DNA of 47,364 nucleotides from SZUA-76 sp945787585 (GTDB taxonomy: Bacteria > Pseudomonadota > Gammaproteobacteria > SZUA-140), in contig CAMYIG010000010.1 of the NCBI GenBank assembly GCA_947258425.1, positions 1 through 47,364 on the forward strand, in the 5' to 3' direction. The first letter of the stretch is position 1. Every line of letters begins with the position of its first letter. Below, piece after piece: positions 24,713-33,933 of the stretch. The position numbers and the translations under genes are program-made. The notes beneath the pieces were generated by a model. The model was not told where the DNA came from and did no database searches. It was given only the letters and a program-made list of their open reading frames with translations.

Positions 24713-25936
24713 TCAGCTACGATACTCCGCGTTGATCCGAACATAGTCGTACGAAAAATCACAGGTCCAGAGCTGCGCCTGATGTGGAGTATCACCCAAT
24801 ACAATTCTCACCGTGATCTCATCCTGTTGCATCACTGCATTACCGGCGGCCTCTGTGTACGCTGATGCTCGCCCACCATTGTGCACGATGCAGAGATCAT
24901 TGAGATAGATCGCTACCCGCCCCACATCCAGTGATTTAATCTCCGCCCGGCCAACGGCCGCGAGGATACGACCCCAGTTGGGGTCGCTGGCAAAAAAGGC
25001 GGTCTTGACCAGCGGTGAATGAGCCACGGTATAGGCTACCTGGCGACAGTCGGCCTCGCTCTCACCCCCTTCAACCTCAATCGTGATAAATTTGGTAGCG
25101 CCCTCACCGTCACGAATGATCGCCTGCGCCAATTCAATACAGACATCGGTGATCGCCTGACATAGCTGCACATAAGCATCACTCAGCTCATCATCGATAG
25201 CAGCTTCCATTGCCTTTCCAGTCGCGATCAAAATGCAGGCGTCATTGGTCGAGGTATCCCCATCCACCGAGATACAATTAAAGGAGCGATCAGTGGCGTG
25301 CTGCAGGCATTGCTGTAGCAGCTCTGGTGCAACATTGGCATCTGTCGCGACATAACTCAGCATCGTCGCCATGTTGGGGCAGATCATCCCTGAGCCTTTC
25401 GCAATGCCAGTGATAGTAACCTGCTCGTCCCCAATCATAAGCTGGCGTGAGACCCCCTTGGGGCACGTGTCCGTGGTCATAATGCCGCGCGCAGCATCAG
25501 CCCAGTGGTTAGCGTCGAAGTCCGCCACCAGCGCTCCCATGGCGGCCTCCAGTTTCGTCATCGGCATCGACTCACCGATTACGCCGGTTGAAAACGGCAG
25601 CACCTCATTCGCGGCGCAACCTGCAACCTCTGCCAGCAGCGCACAGCTCTTCAAGGCATCCTGATGACCTTGTTCACCCGTACCCGCATTGGCATTGCCC
25701 GAATTAATCAACAATAGGCGTGGCGCTGTTGTACGGATATGCGCTTTCGCCACTACCACAGGGGCGGCGCAAAAGGCGTTGCGGGTAAAGACCGCGGCAC
25801 ACTGGGCACCAGGCGCCAACTCAAAGGCGACCAGGTCTGTGCGCCCGGGATACTTAATCCCAGCAGCAGCGGTGGCAATGCGCACACCCGCGATAGGATG
25901 CATTTCAGGTAATTCTAAAGGTAAGTTGACGGCCAT
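24713..25936 (-). CDS. argJ: Glutamate N-acetyltransferase / amino-acid acetyltransferase
   Basis: Transfers the acetyl group from N-acetylornithine to glutamate, recycling acetyl in the cyclic arginine pathway. The 407 residues include the autocleavage site GIMTTDTCPKG near residue 165, where the precursor is cut before the catalytic Thr, plus IAKGSGMICPNMATML and the C-terminal DPNWGRILAAVGR. The N-terminal HPIAGVRIATAAAGIKYPGR matches the family start. Whether it is also an N-acetylglutamate synthase cannot be told. No Shine-Dalgarno precedes the ATG and a promoter-like -10 lies only 6 bases upstream, so the mRNA may be leaderless. Confidence 0.95.
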   Translation of the reverse strand: MAVNLPLELPEMHPIAGVRIATAAAGIKYPGRTDLVAFELAPGAQCAAVFTRNAFCAAPVVVAKAHIRTTAPRLLLINSGNANAGTGEQGHQDALKSCALLAEVAGCAANEVLPFSTGVIGESMPMTKLEAAMGALVADFDANHWADAARGIMTTDTCPKGVSRQLMIGDEQVTITGIAKGSGMICPNMATMLSYVATDANVAPELLQQCLQHATDRSFNCISVDGDTSTNDACILIATGKAMEAAIDDELSDAYVQLCQAITDVCIELAQAIIRDGEGATKFITIEVEGGESEADCRQVAYTVAHSPLVKTAFFASDPNWGRILAAVGRAEIKSLDVGRVAIYLNDLCIVHNGGRASAYTEAAGNAVMQQDEITVRIVLGDTPHQAQLWTCDFSYDYVRINAEYRS

Positions 25937-25942
25937 CGCGGA

Positions 25943-25972
25943 AGTATAGTCGAGGGCCGCAGCTGTTGACCA
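25943..25972 (-). promoter_or_regulatory. Possible promoter immediately upstream of argJ
   Basis: On the minus strand TGGTCA (25972-25967) and TATACT (25948-25943) are separated by 18 bases; the argJ ATG begins at 25936, six bases past the -10. Transcription from this promoter would start at or next to the ATG. The -35 half lies inside a GC-rich hairpin (25954-25983). Confidence 0.35.
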
Positions 25973-25983
25973 GCCAGCGGCCC
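25954..25983. terminator. GC-rich hairpin between secA and argJ
   Basis: GGGCCGC (25954-25960) pairs with GCGGCCC (25977-25983), and inside it GCTG (25962-25965) pairs with CAGC (25971-25974) around a TTGAC loop. The stem is strong, but no T run follows, so it is not a standard intrinsic terminator. It could end or slow the secA transcript, or act on argJ. The 93-base gap holds nothing else. Confidence 0.35.
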
Positions 25984-26029
25984 GATGAATTTCACTTTAT
26001 TCAGTTAGCTCAAAGGACAACAGCAATGA

Positions 26030-28768
26030 TCAGTTAACCTTGCCGTGGCACTGTTTGTATTTTTTACCGGAGCCACATGGGCACGGCTCATTGCGCCCCA
26101 CCTTACGCCCCTCACGTACAAACGGTTCAACAGCCTCGGCGCTTTCGGGCTGCGCCAAGCCTGATTCATCAGCCCCACCAGCCAACGCGGCCGCCTCGGC
26201 ATGCTGAAACTGCATCTGCGGTGTCTGATTACGACGCTGCGCTTCAATGGCTTCCACATCTTCTTCTGCACGTATCTGCACACGTGACAGAATCTTGATC
26301 ACATCATGCTTGATACGATCCAGCAACTGAGTAAACATCTCAAACGATTCACGCTTGTATTCCTGCTTAGGGTTCTTCTGTGCATAACCGCGCAGGCCAA
26401 TACTCTGTCGCAGATAATCCATTGCGGCCAGATGCTCTTTCCAGAGTCCGTCCAGTACCTGCAGCATCGCTGCCTTTTCAAAATGCCGAATCACCTCTGC
26501 GCCAACCTGCGTCTCTTTCTCAGCATAGGCCTGCTCAAATTCCTCGAGCACACGTTGTCGCAGCGTCTCTTCGTGCAGCCCCTCATCTTGCTCTAGCCAT
26601 TTCGCAAGCGGTAGCTGCATCGCAAAGTCATTCGCCAGCGCCTCTTCAAGCCCCGGCACATCCCACTGCTCTTCAAGACTCTGCGGTGGGATATACATAT
26701 CGATCACTTCATGCACGACATCATTTCGAATCTCATTAATGGTGTCAGAGATATCGTCTGATTCCATCAACTCATTGCGCTGGTCGTAGATAACCTTACG
26801 TTGATCATTGGCCACATCATCAAATTCCAGCAGCTGCTTACGGATATCAAAGTTATGTCCCTCAACTTTGCGCTGCGCATTTTCAATCGCCTTACTGACC
26901 CACGGATGTTCAATCGCCTCTCCGTCTTCCATGCCCAGTTTTTGCATCATGCCGGAAACACGCTCCGAGGCAAAAATACGCATCAAACTATCTTCCAGTG
27001 AAAGATAGAAACGACTTGAACCCGGATCACCCTGACGCCCAGAGCGCCCACGCAACTGATTATCAATGCGCCGCGACTCATGACGCTCTGCACTGATGAT
27101 ATATAGTCCGCCACTCTCCAAAACTTGATCGTGACGTTTCTGCCACTCATTTTTGACTCGATTAATCGCCACTTCATCATCACTGCCGAGTGCATCAAGT
27201 TCAGCCTCAAGGCTGCCACCCAGCACGATATCGGTACCACGACCAGCCATATTGGTCGCAATCGTGAGTGCGCCGGGACGACCCGCCTGCGCGACGATTT
27301 CAGCCTCACGTTCATGCTGCTTGGCATTCAGCACTTCATGTTTAATGTTCGCTTTTGTCAGGGCCTGCGATAACAGCTCTGAAGATTCAATCGAAGCGGT
27401 ACCCACCAGTACGGGCTGGTTGCGCTGATGACACTCTTTAAGGTCTTCAATGATGGCATTGTATTTTTCATTAATCGTTAAATAGACCAGGTCGCCATGA
27501 TCTTTGCGCAGCATCGGACGATGCGTGGGTATGACCAGCACCTCCAGCCCGTAGATCTGCTGAAATTCAAATGCCTCGGTATCTGCAGTCCCGGTCATGC
27601 CGGATAGCTTTTCATAAATACGGAAATAGTTCTGAAAGGTAATAGAAGCGAGCGTCTGACTTTCCAGTTGAACCTTAACACCCTCTTTTGCCTCAACCGC
27701 CTGATGCAGACCGTCGGACCAGCGACGTCCCGGCATGGTGCGGCCGGTAAATTCATCGACAATGACGACTTCGTTGTTTTGCACGATGTAATCAACGTCT
27801 TTTTGAAACAAGGCGTGCGCCTTAAGTGCCGCATTGAGATGATGCATCAGGCCGATATTGGCCGCATCATAAAGACTGTCTCCTGCTTGCAGCAGTCCTG
27901 CCGTTTCAAGCATCTCTTCAATATGCTGGTGTCCTGCTTCGGTGAAAAAGACCTGCTTGGCTTTTTCATCCACCGAATAATCACCCGGCCCGGCACTGCC
28001 CTCAGCGTCTTCCTCTACTTCCTGTCGTTGCAACTTGGGAATGAGCTTGTTGATCTGATGATAGCGCTCAGAGCTATCCTCAGCCGAGCCGGAGATGATC
28101 AATGGCGTGCGCGCTTCATCGATTAAAATCGAGTCGACTTCATCCACTATCGCGTAGTTCAGGCCGCACTGCACCTTGTCAGCAAGACTAAATGCCATAT
28201 TGTCACGCAGATAATCAAAGCCATACTCATTGTTGGTACCGTAAGTGATATCTGCATGATAGGCCGCATGTTTCTCAGCATGGTCTTGCCCTGAAACAGT
28301 CACCCCGGTCGTCATACCGAGAAAGGAGTAGAGCTTGCTCATCCACGCGGCATCACGTTTCGCTAGATAGTCATTGACGGTAATGACATGGACACCCTTG
28401 CCACTGAGGGCATTGAGATAGGCAGGTAAAGTAGCCACCAGCGTTTTACCTTCACCGGTGCGCATCTCAGAAATTTTGCCCTGATGCAGCACCATGCCAC
28501 CGATCAACTGCACATCGAAGTGGCGCATGCCAAGCGCTCGCTTGCCCGCCTCTCGTACAGTTGCAAACGCCTCAGGCAGTAAATCATCAAGCGTTTCGCC
28601 GGCGCTAAGCCGCTCACGAAACACCTCTGTCTGGTGACGCAGCGCTTCGTCAGAAAGCGGCTCAAGCGTCGCTTCTAATGCATTTATCTTATCCACAATG
28701 GCGTTGAGCTTTTTCAGCTCACGATCATTGCGGCTTCCAAATACTTTACTGAAAACCTTATTAAGCAT
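26030..28768 (-). CDS. secA: Protein translocase ATPase SecA
   Basis: The motor that pushes preproteins through SecYEG using ATP. The 912 residues are full length: Walker A MRTGEGKTLVATLP near residue 100, the DEAD-like DEVDSILIDEARTP near 210, the second nucleotide fold GRGTDIVLGG near 500, RRIDNQLRGRSGRQGDPG near 560, the helical wing and scaffold region, and a C-terminal zinc tail CPCGSGKKYKQCHG that binds SecB and lipid. The two lobes and the tail are intact. It lies 98 bases downstream of the M23 peptidase, same strand, as in other gammaproteobacteria. No SecM-like leader was seen in the gap. Confidence 0.98.
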   Translation of the reverse strand: MLNKVFSKVFGSRNDRELKKLNAIVDKINALEATLEPLSDEALRHQTEVFRERLSAGETLDDLLPEAFATVREAGKRALGMRHFDVQLIGGMVLHQGKISEMRTGEGKTLVATLPAYLNALSGKGVHVITVNDYLAKRDAAWMSKLYSFLGMTTGVTVSGQDHAEKHAAYHADITYGTNNEYGFDYLRDNMAFSLADKVQCGLNYAIVDEVDSILIDEARTPLIISGSAEDSSERYHQINKLIPKLQRQEVEEDAEGSAGPGDYSVDEKAKQVFFTEAGHQHIEEMLETAGLLQAGDSLYDAANIGLMHHLNAALKAHALFQKDVDYIVQNNEVVIVDEFTGRTMPGRRWSDGLHQAVEAKEGVKVQLESQTLASITFQNYFRIYEKLSGMTGTADTEAFEFQQIYGLEVLVIPTHRPMLRKDHGDLVYLTINEKYNAIIEDLKECHQRNQPVLVGTASIESSELLSQALTKANIKHEVLNAKQHEREAEIVAQAGRPGALTIATNMAGRGTDIVLGGSLEAELDALGSDDEVAINRVKNEWQKRHDQVLESGGLYIISAERHESRRIDNQLRGRSGRQGDPGSSRFYLSLEDSLMRIFASERVSGMMQKLGMEDGEAIEHPWVSKAIENAQRKVEGHNFDIRKQLLEFDDVANDQRKVIYDQRNELMESDDISDTINEIRNDVVHEVIDMYIPPQSLEEQWDVPGLEEALANDFAMQLPLAKWLEQDEGLHEETLRQRVLEEFEQAYAEKETQVGAEVIRHFEKAAMLQVLDGLWKEHLAAMDYLRQSIGLRGYAQKNPKQEYKRESFEMFTQLLDRIKHDVIKILSRVQIRAEEDVEAIEAQRRNQTPQMQFQHAEAAALAGGADESGLAQPESAEAVEPFVREGRKVGRNEPCPCGSGKKYKQCHGKVN

Positions 28769-28866
28769 GAATTCCCAAGAGCGACATGAAGAGCGTCGCG
28801 TCGATTAGTTTTTATAATGTAATTATCGCTACACTTAGAAATCGCTAGCGATCTCTAGCATCCTTT

Positions 28867-29790
28867 CTAACGCGAAGCGTTGATATATTTTATCGGATCG
28901 ACTACCCGTCCGTTTTTTAATACTTCGTAGTGTACGTGTGGCCCGGTTGAACGTCCACTGGACCCCATCAAAGCGATCGGCTGCCCTTTCTCAACCTCAT
29001 CCCCTGTCTGCACCAGAATCTTACTATTATGTCCATAGCGTGTCACATAACCATTTCCATGATTGATCTCCACCAAATTTCCATAACCATACCGGGAGCC
29101 AGCCCAGGTAATAACGCCCGCCGCTGAAGCGATCACATTAGAACCATCTTTTCCTGCTAAATCAACGCCATTATGCATCGCTTTCAACCCGGTGAAAGGG
29201 TCAACTCGTACACCATAATAAGATGAAATCCAGCCTTTTGTAATCGGACGACCAGCAGGAAAAACCTCATCTTCGAGCTCACGTCCCATATAAAAGGCTT
29301 CCATCACGCGTAACTGCTGTTCGCGATCATCCAGCTGTGCAGCTAATTCATCCAGTGAGGTCAAAAAATCTGGCACGCCTATTTCGGATAATCCCTGTGA
29401 CTCATTCTCAGGGCCACCTTGCGCTGGCGGTTTGGTAAAATTGAATTCACCTTTTTCGAGACTGGCTTTTTCTGTCAGACGCCGTCCCAGGGCATTCAGC
29501 CGGACAGTATGTGCCTGCAAATCACCCAGACGCACGGCGAGTGCGTTCATATTTTCGCGTGCGGTGCGCGTGGTCTCGGCCAGCTCATCGCGGTGACGCA
29601 TCATCTCTGCCTCCCAGTTATCAGGTAACATCTGGTTATCAGCGTGAGATTTTCCCATCTCATAGCCCATATAGAGTACGCTGCCTGGCAGTACGACCAT
29701 AAATAAGAGAAAAATAAGCAATAATTTGTCTTTCCCCAGATTGATACAGGAAGACTTTTTAGCTTTTTTTGAAAATAATATGATGTTCAT
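28867..29790 (-). CDS. Membrane-anchored M23 (LytM-type) peptidase
   Basis: A 307-residue protein with an N-terminal anchor (LLLIFLLFMVVLPGSVLYMGY, about residues 24-44), a coiled-coil region (about 60-110, 145-165) and a C-terminal M23 domain (about 180-300). Zinc motifs are present: AMHNGVDLAG (H-x3-D) and GPHVHYEVLKNG (HxH), so the site looks catalytically competent, unlike EnvC or NlpD. Such enzymes cut peptidoglycan cross-links in the periplasm. It is divergent from dciA (48 bases) and upstream of secA, a conserved grouping. No activator gene is visible. Confidence 0.9.
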   Translation of the reverse strand: MNIILFSKKAKKSSCINLGKDKLLLIFLLFMVVLPGSVLYMGYEMGKSHADNQMLPDNWEAEMMRHRDELAETTRTARENMNALAVRLGDLQAHTVRLNALGRRLTEKASLEKGEFNFTKPPAQGGPENESQGLSEIGVPDFLTSLDELAAQLDDREQQLRVMEAFYMGRELEDEVFPAGRPITKGWISSYYGVRVDPFTGLKAMHNGVDLAGKDGSNVIASAAGVITWAGSRYGYGNLVEINHGNGYVTRYGHNSKILVQTGDEVEKGQPIALMGSSGRSTGPHVHYEVLKNGRVVDPIKYINASR

Positions 29791-29838
29791 CTATCCTTAT
29801 CCAACCTCTATTCCTTCCAAACCCCTGAAATCATCAAT

Positions 29839-30288
29839 ATGCGCCATCCTAAACCTGTAAAAAAATTGCTCATTGGTGGTAACTCCAGACCATTACAACG
29901 TCTGACACAATTTTCAAACCAGCTCCAGGAACTCTCTGCGCTCGTTCAAAGCTGCCTGCCATCCCCTTTACAGGGACAGTGTCAGGCCGTCAATATCCGA
30001 AAAAAAACTCTCATTCTACAAACAAATAGCGCATCCTGGGCATCACAGCTACGTTTCTACGTACCGGCAATGCTCTCGACTTTGACGCACCACCAGTGCC
30101 ACTATTTAAAAGAGATTCATATTCAGATAAAACCTGTATCGGCCCCTGAACCTTCTGGCACCAGACGAAAATTTGAAATTTCCGCCCGATCTGCGACATT
30201 AATCACTACTTTGGCCGATTCAACGCGCCACCCTCAACTCAAAGATTCATTACAGAAGCTGGCAGGGCGTAGCAAATCAGACAATTGA
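29839..30288 (+). CDS. dciA: DUF721 protein, DciA-like helicase loader
   Basis: A 149-residue protein of the DUF721 family. The core LQGQCQAVNIRKKTLILQTN followed by SASWASQLRFYVPAML is the family signature (C-terminal KH-like fold). DciA is the ancestral replicative-helicase operator in bacteria lacking DnaC, and DUF721 divergently placed next to an M23 gene and secA is typical of that group in gammaproteobacteria. The assignment to helicase loading is inferred from family and location. It has no strong ribosome site. It is convergent with lpxC. Confidence 0.75.
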   Translation: MRHPKPVKKLLIGGNSRPLQRLTQFSNQLQELSALVQSCLPSPLQGQCQAVNIRKKTLILQTNSASWASQLRFYVPAMLSTLTHHQCHYLKEIHIQIKPVSAPEPSGTRRKFEISARSATLITTLADSTRHPQLKDSLQKLAGRSKSDN

Positions 30289-30310
30289 GCATCATAAAAC
30301 CCGGTCGTCG

Positions 30311-31225
30311 TTAACTGGCAGGCAGTGGCTCTGCAAATGAGATCGGGGCAGGTTCGTCTTCCTGCTCAAAGGTGACCAACTCCCACGCGTCCTTATCGGC
30401 CATCAGCGTGCGCAACAGGTGGTTGTTGAGGTCGTGCCCGGATTTATGCCCACTGAAGGCTCCAATCAGGCTATGGCCCAGCAGGTACAGGTCACCGATG
30501 GCATCGAGTACCTTATGTTTCACAAATTCGTCGTCATAACGTAGGCCATCTTCATTCAGGATACGCTCATCATCGACCACGATGGCATTGCTCATGCTGC
30601 CGCCCAGGGCCAGATTCCGCTCCCTCAACCACTCAATATCACGCATAAAGCCGAAAGTACGGGCGCGGCTCACCTCTTTGACAAAAGAGGTCGTGGAAAA
30701 ATCGACTGTCGCCTCGCGCGCTTTGCCATCAAACGCAGGATGTTGAAAATCGATCACAAATGAAACCTTAAACCCTTCAAATGGGTCAAAGCGGGCCCAT
30801 TTATCTTCATCCCGCACAATCACTGGGCGCTTGATACGGATAAAACGCTTGGGTGCCGGCTGATTCTCAATCCCTGCGGATTGAATCAAAAAGACAAACG
30901 GCCCCGCGCTGCCATCCATAATCGGCACTTCTGACGCGCTCAACTCAACATAAGCGTTATCAATTCCCAGCCCTGCAAATGCCGACAGCAGATGTTCAAC
31001 CGTCGAAATACGCACACCATCCTTAATCAGGGTCGTGGAAAGCCTTGTATCCCCTACGTTTTCTTCTTTTGCCTCAATTTCAACAGGCACATCAAGATCG
31101 ACGCGACGAAAAACAATACCTCTATCCACTGGCGCAGGGCGCAGGGTCAAATAGATCTTTTCCCCGGTATGAAGCCCAACCCCTGTGGCTCGAATAACAT
31201 TTTTTAGTGTACGTTGCTTAATCAT
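30311..31225 (-). CDS. lpxC: UDP-3-O-acyl-N-acetylglucosamine deacetylase
   Basis: The zinc deacetylase for the first committed step of lipid A synthesis. The 304 residues begin MIKQRTLKNVIRATGVGLH; STVEHLLSAFAGLGIDN near 77-94 supplies the catalytic Glu and a zinc His; FVKHKVLDAIGDLYLLG near 238-254 supplies the second His and Asp; and FSGHKSGHDLNNHLLR near 265 supplies the last His. Length matches the family. It is the last gene of the dcw run, 212 bases after ftsZ, so it may also have its own promoter in that gap, though I could not fix one. Confidence 0.97.
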   Translation of the reverse strand: MIKQRTLKNVIRATGVGLHTGEKIYLTLRPAPVDRGIVFRRVDLDVPVEIEAKEENVGDTRLSTTLIKDGVRISTVEHLLSAFAGLGIDNAYVELSASEVPIMDGSAGPFVFLIQSAGIENQPAPKRFIRIKRPVIVRDEDKWARFDPFEGFKVSFVIDFQHPAFDGKAREATVDFSTTSFVKEVSRARTFGFMRDIEWLRERNLALGGSMSNAIVVDDERILNEDGLRYDDEFVKHKVLDAIGDLYLLGHSLIGAFSGHKSGHDLNNHLLRTLMADKDAWELVTFEQEDEPAPISFAEPLPAS

Positions 31226-31437
31226 TTACTTATTTTCCCACCCGCTCCATACGCTAACAGATCACGAGCCAATTTATCCGACACGACCCTATGCCGATCC
31301 GGGCGAATATTAGCACAGACACCCCACCCTGCATAGAATCAGGGCGGTTCATATAATGACTCAGCCGGGCGCCATAACGTTGCATATATGGGAAAATTTA
31401 CCTGTTTTACATCCTCCTTTGTTATAAGCCTTTCTAA

Positions 31438-32589
31438 TTAATCTGCCTGACGACGCAAAAATGCAGGGACATCCAGATAATCCAGATTGGTGCCGTCGGT
31501 CGGAATCACATTCTGATCAGCCGCCGAGGTCTGGTTACGGATCACGGTTGGACGATCCAGCTTGTTGTAGTCCACTTCGCCGCCATTGGTCTTGGAGATC
31601 AACTTAACCGGCTTTGCTTCCAGCTTGACAGAGGTCCGACCCAAACCTGTTGCGACCACCGTAACACGCAGCTCATCACCCATTTCTGGATCGATCACAG
31701 TACCGACGACAACGGTTGCATCGTCAGAGGCAAACTCTTTCACGGTATTACCGACTTCTTCAAACTCGCCAATAGTCATGCTGAGTCCCGCCGTTACGTT
31801 CACCAGAATACCGTGCGCACCCGCCAGATTGACATCTTCCAGCAATGGACTTGCAATAGCCGCTTCCGCCGCTTCACGTGCACGATGCTCAGATGACGAA
31901 CTACCCGATCCCATCATCGCCATCCCCATTTCAGACATCACTGTACGTACATCCGCGAAATCGACATTGATCAGCCCCGGACGTGTGATCAATTCTGCAA
32001 TCCCCTGCACCGCCCCCAGCAGCACATCATTGGCAGACTTAAATGCCTCTAACAACGAAGCGTCTTTACCCAATACTGACAATAGCTTTTCATTGGGAAT
32101 CGTAATCAATGAATCCACGTGTTCACTCAACGCTTCAATCCCTTCCTCTGCAATCCTGGCACGTTTTTTACCTTCAAATGGAAAAGGCTTGGTAACCACT
32201 GCGACGGTCAAGATGCCCATTTCTTTTGCGGTCTGCGCCACAATCGGTGCCCCACCGGTGCCGGTACCACCGCCCATGCCAGCAGTAATAAAGACCATGT
32301 CTGCCCCTTCAATGATCTCTGCAATGCGCTCGCGATCTTCCAGTGCCGCCTGACGACCAATGTCTGGATTTGCGCCCGCACCTAACCCCTTGGTGACGCT
32401 ATTACCCAGTTGTAACGTCGTTCTCGCAGATGAATTTTTCAACGCCTGCGCATCGGTATTGGCACAGATAAAATCCACACCTTCAATATCCGCCGCGACC
32501 ATATGCTCCACTGCATTACCACCGCCACCACCCACACCAACGACTTTGATTACTGCGTTTTGACTATATGCATCCATAAGCTCAAACAT
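31438..32589 (-). CDS. ftsZ: Cell division GTPase FtsZ
   Basis: Tubulin-like GTPase that forms the Z ring at midcell. The 383 residues have the N-terminal GTP loop IKVVGVGGGGGNAV, the tubulin signature AGMGGGTGTGGAP near residue 105, NVDFADVRTVM with the T7-loop neighbourhood, a variable linker, and the C-terminal peptide LDYLDVPAFLRRQAD that docks FtsA and ZipA. An AAAGGAG site lies before the start. It follows ftsA by 55 bases and precedes lpxC. No anomalies. Confidence 0.98.
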   Translation of the reverse strand: MFELMDAYSQNAVIKVVGVGGGGGNAVEHMVAADIEGVDFICANTDAQALKNSSARTTLQLGNSVTKGLGAGANPDIGRQAALEDRERIAEIIEGADMVFITAGMGGGTGTGGAPIVAQTAKEMGILTVAVVTKPFPFEGKKRARIAEEGIEALSEHVDSLITIPNEKLLSVLGKDASLLEAFKSANDVLLGAVQGIAELITRPGLINVDFADVRTVMSEMGMAMMGSGSSSSEHRAREAAEAAIASPLLEDVNLAGAHGILVNVTAGLSMTIGEFEEVGNTVKEFASDDATVVVGTVIDPEMGDELRVTVVATGLGRTSVKLEAKPVKLISKTNGGEVDYNKLDRPTVIRNQTSAADQNVIPTDGTNLDYLDVPAFLRRQAD

Positions 32590-32644
32590 ATTTTTCTCCT
32601 TTGGTTCTTAATTTATGACCGTTATTGACTAATGATTCAAAATT

Positions 32645-33877
32645 TTAAAAATTACCCTGAAACCAACTCTTCATCCGCGCCCAGATACCATTCCCACTTG
32701 CATCCCCGAGATTCGGGTGTTTTGCATGTCGCTGTGCATGTCCATATAACAGCAACCCTACGCCTGTCGCATGGATGGGATTACGCACCACATCCACCAA
32801 GCCCTCTACATATTGCGGGACTCCTAATCGAACCGGCGTATGAAAGATCTCTTCTGCCAATTCAATCACCCCCTCCATCTTTGATGTTCCGCCGGTCAAC
32901 ACCACCCCTGCCGCAATCAGGTCATCAAAACCACTGCGACGTAGCTCTGCCCGAATCAACGTAAACAACTCTTCATAACGAGGTTCAATCACCTCGGCCA
33001 GCGTCTGCCGCGCAAGACGTCGCGGTGGGCGATCACCCACACTCGGCACTTCAATGGTCTCTTCCGGGCTGGCCAGTTGCGTCAACGCACAACCGTATTT
33101 GATCTTGATCTCTTCTGCGTATTGCGTCGGCGTACGCAACGCCACAGCGATGTCATTGGTCACCTGGTCACCGGCGATTGGAATCACCGCCGTATGGCGA
33201 ATCGAACCATCAGTAAAGATGGCGATATCTGTGGTGCCACCGCCGATGTCCACCAGGCAGACTCCCAGCTCTTTTTCATCATCCATCAACACGGAATAGC
33301 TGGACGCCAACTGCTCAAGAATCACATCATCCACTTCCAGTCCACAGCGACGCACACACTTGATAATATTTTGCGCAGCGCTCACGGCACCGGTCACCAT
33401 ATGCACTTTCGCTTCAAGACGTACGCCCGACATCCCGATCGGCTCTTTGATCCCTTCCTGATTATCGATGATGAATTCTTGCGGCAGGATATGCAGAATT
33501 TTTTGATCAGCCGGGATCGCTACCGCGCGCGCTGCATCGATCACTCGATCAACATCACCTGCGGCAATCTCGTTATCGCGTATCGCGACAATACCGTGTG
33601 AATTAAGGCTGCGGATATGACTGCCGGCGATGCCCGCATAGACCGCATGAATCTCACACCCAGCCATCAATTCCGCTTCTTCCACTGCACGTTGAATAGA
33701 CTGCACTGTCGACTCAATATTGACCACCACCCCCTTCTTAAGACCACGCGAGGGATGTGAGCCGATGCCGATAATTTCAATCTTATCGTTTTCGGTAATC
33801 TCTCCCACAATCGCCACCACTTTGGAGGTGCCGATATCGAGTCCGACAATGAGATCTTTTTCATCTTTTTTAGACAT
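32645..33877 (-). CDS. ftsA: Cell division protein FtsA
   Basis: Actin-like ATPase that anchors FtsZ to the membrane. Motifs: LIVGLDIGTSKVVAIVGE (phosphate 1) near the start, VCLVDIGGGTTDIAIFTDGS (phosphate 2) near 205, VLTGGTSKMEGV (adenosine) near 335, and a C-terminal amphipathic helix (IWARMKSWFQGNF) that sits in the membrane. About 410 residues from MSKKDEK; the frame opens 12 codons further upstream but lacks family similarity there. GAGAG precedes the start. ftsQ is 56 bases upstream. Confidence 0.97.
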   Translation of the reverse strand: MSKKDEKDLIVGLDIGTSKVVAIVGEITENDKIEIIGIGSHPSRGLKKGVVVNIESTVQSIQRAVEEAELMAGCEIHAVYAGIAGSHIRSLNSHGIVAIRDNEIAAGDVDRVIDAARAVAIPADQKILHILPQEFIIDNQEGIKEPIGMSGVRLEAKVHMVTGAVSAAQNIIKCVRRCGLEVDDVILEQLASSYSVLMDDEKELGVCLVDIGGGTTDIAIFTDGSIRHTAVIPIAGDQVTNDIAVALRTPTQYAEEIKIKYGCALTQLASPEETIEVPSVGDRPPRRLARQTLAEVIEPRYEELFTLIRAELRRSGFDDLIAAGVVLTGGTSKMEGVIELAEEIFHTPVRLGVPQYVEGLVDVVRNPIHATGVGLLLYGHAQRHAKHPNLGDASGNGIWARMKSWFQGNF

Positions 33878-33933
33878 AATGTTGTCTCTCTCTACGCTCA
33901 ATTCCGCAATCAATCCTAAAATAAGTCCAGCAT

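Noticed and set aside
31318..31437. A ribosome-site-like AAGGAGG after ftsZ with a 43-codon open frame
   Set aside because: The nearest usable ATG is too far away and the peptide has no recognisable features.
31586..32353. A long open frame of 255 codons antisense to ftsZ
   Set aside because: It lies wholly inside ftsZ, has Ser/Thr/Pro-rich composition typical of reverse-frame reading and no ribosome site.
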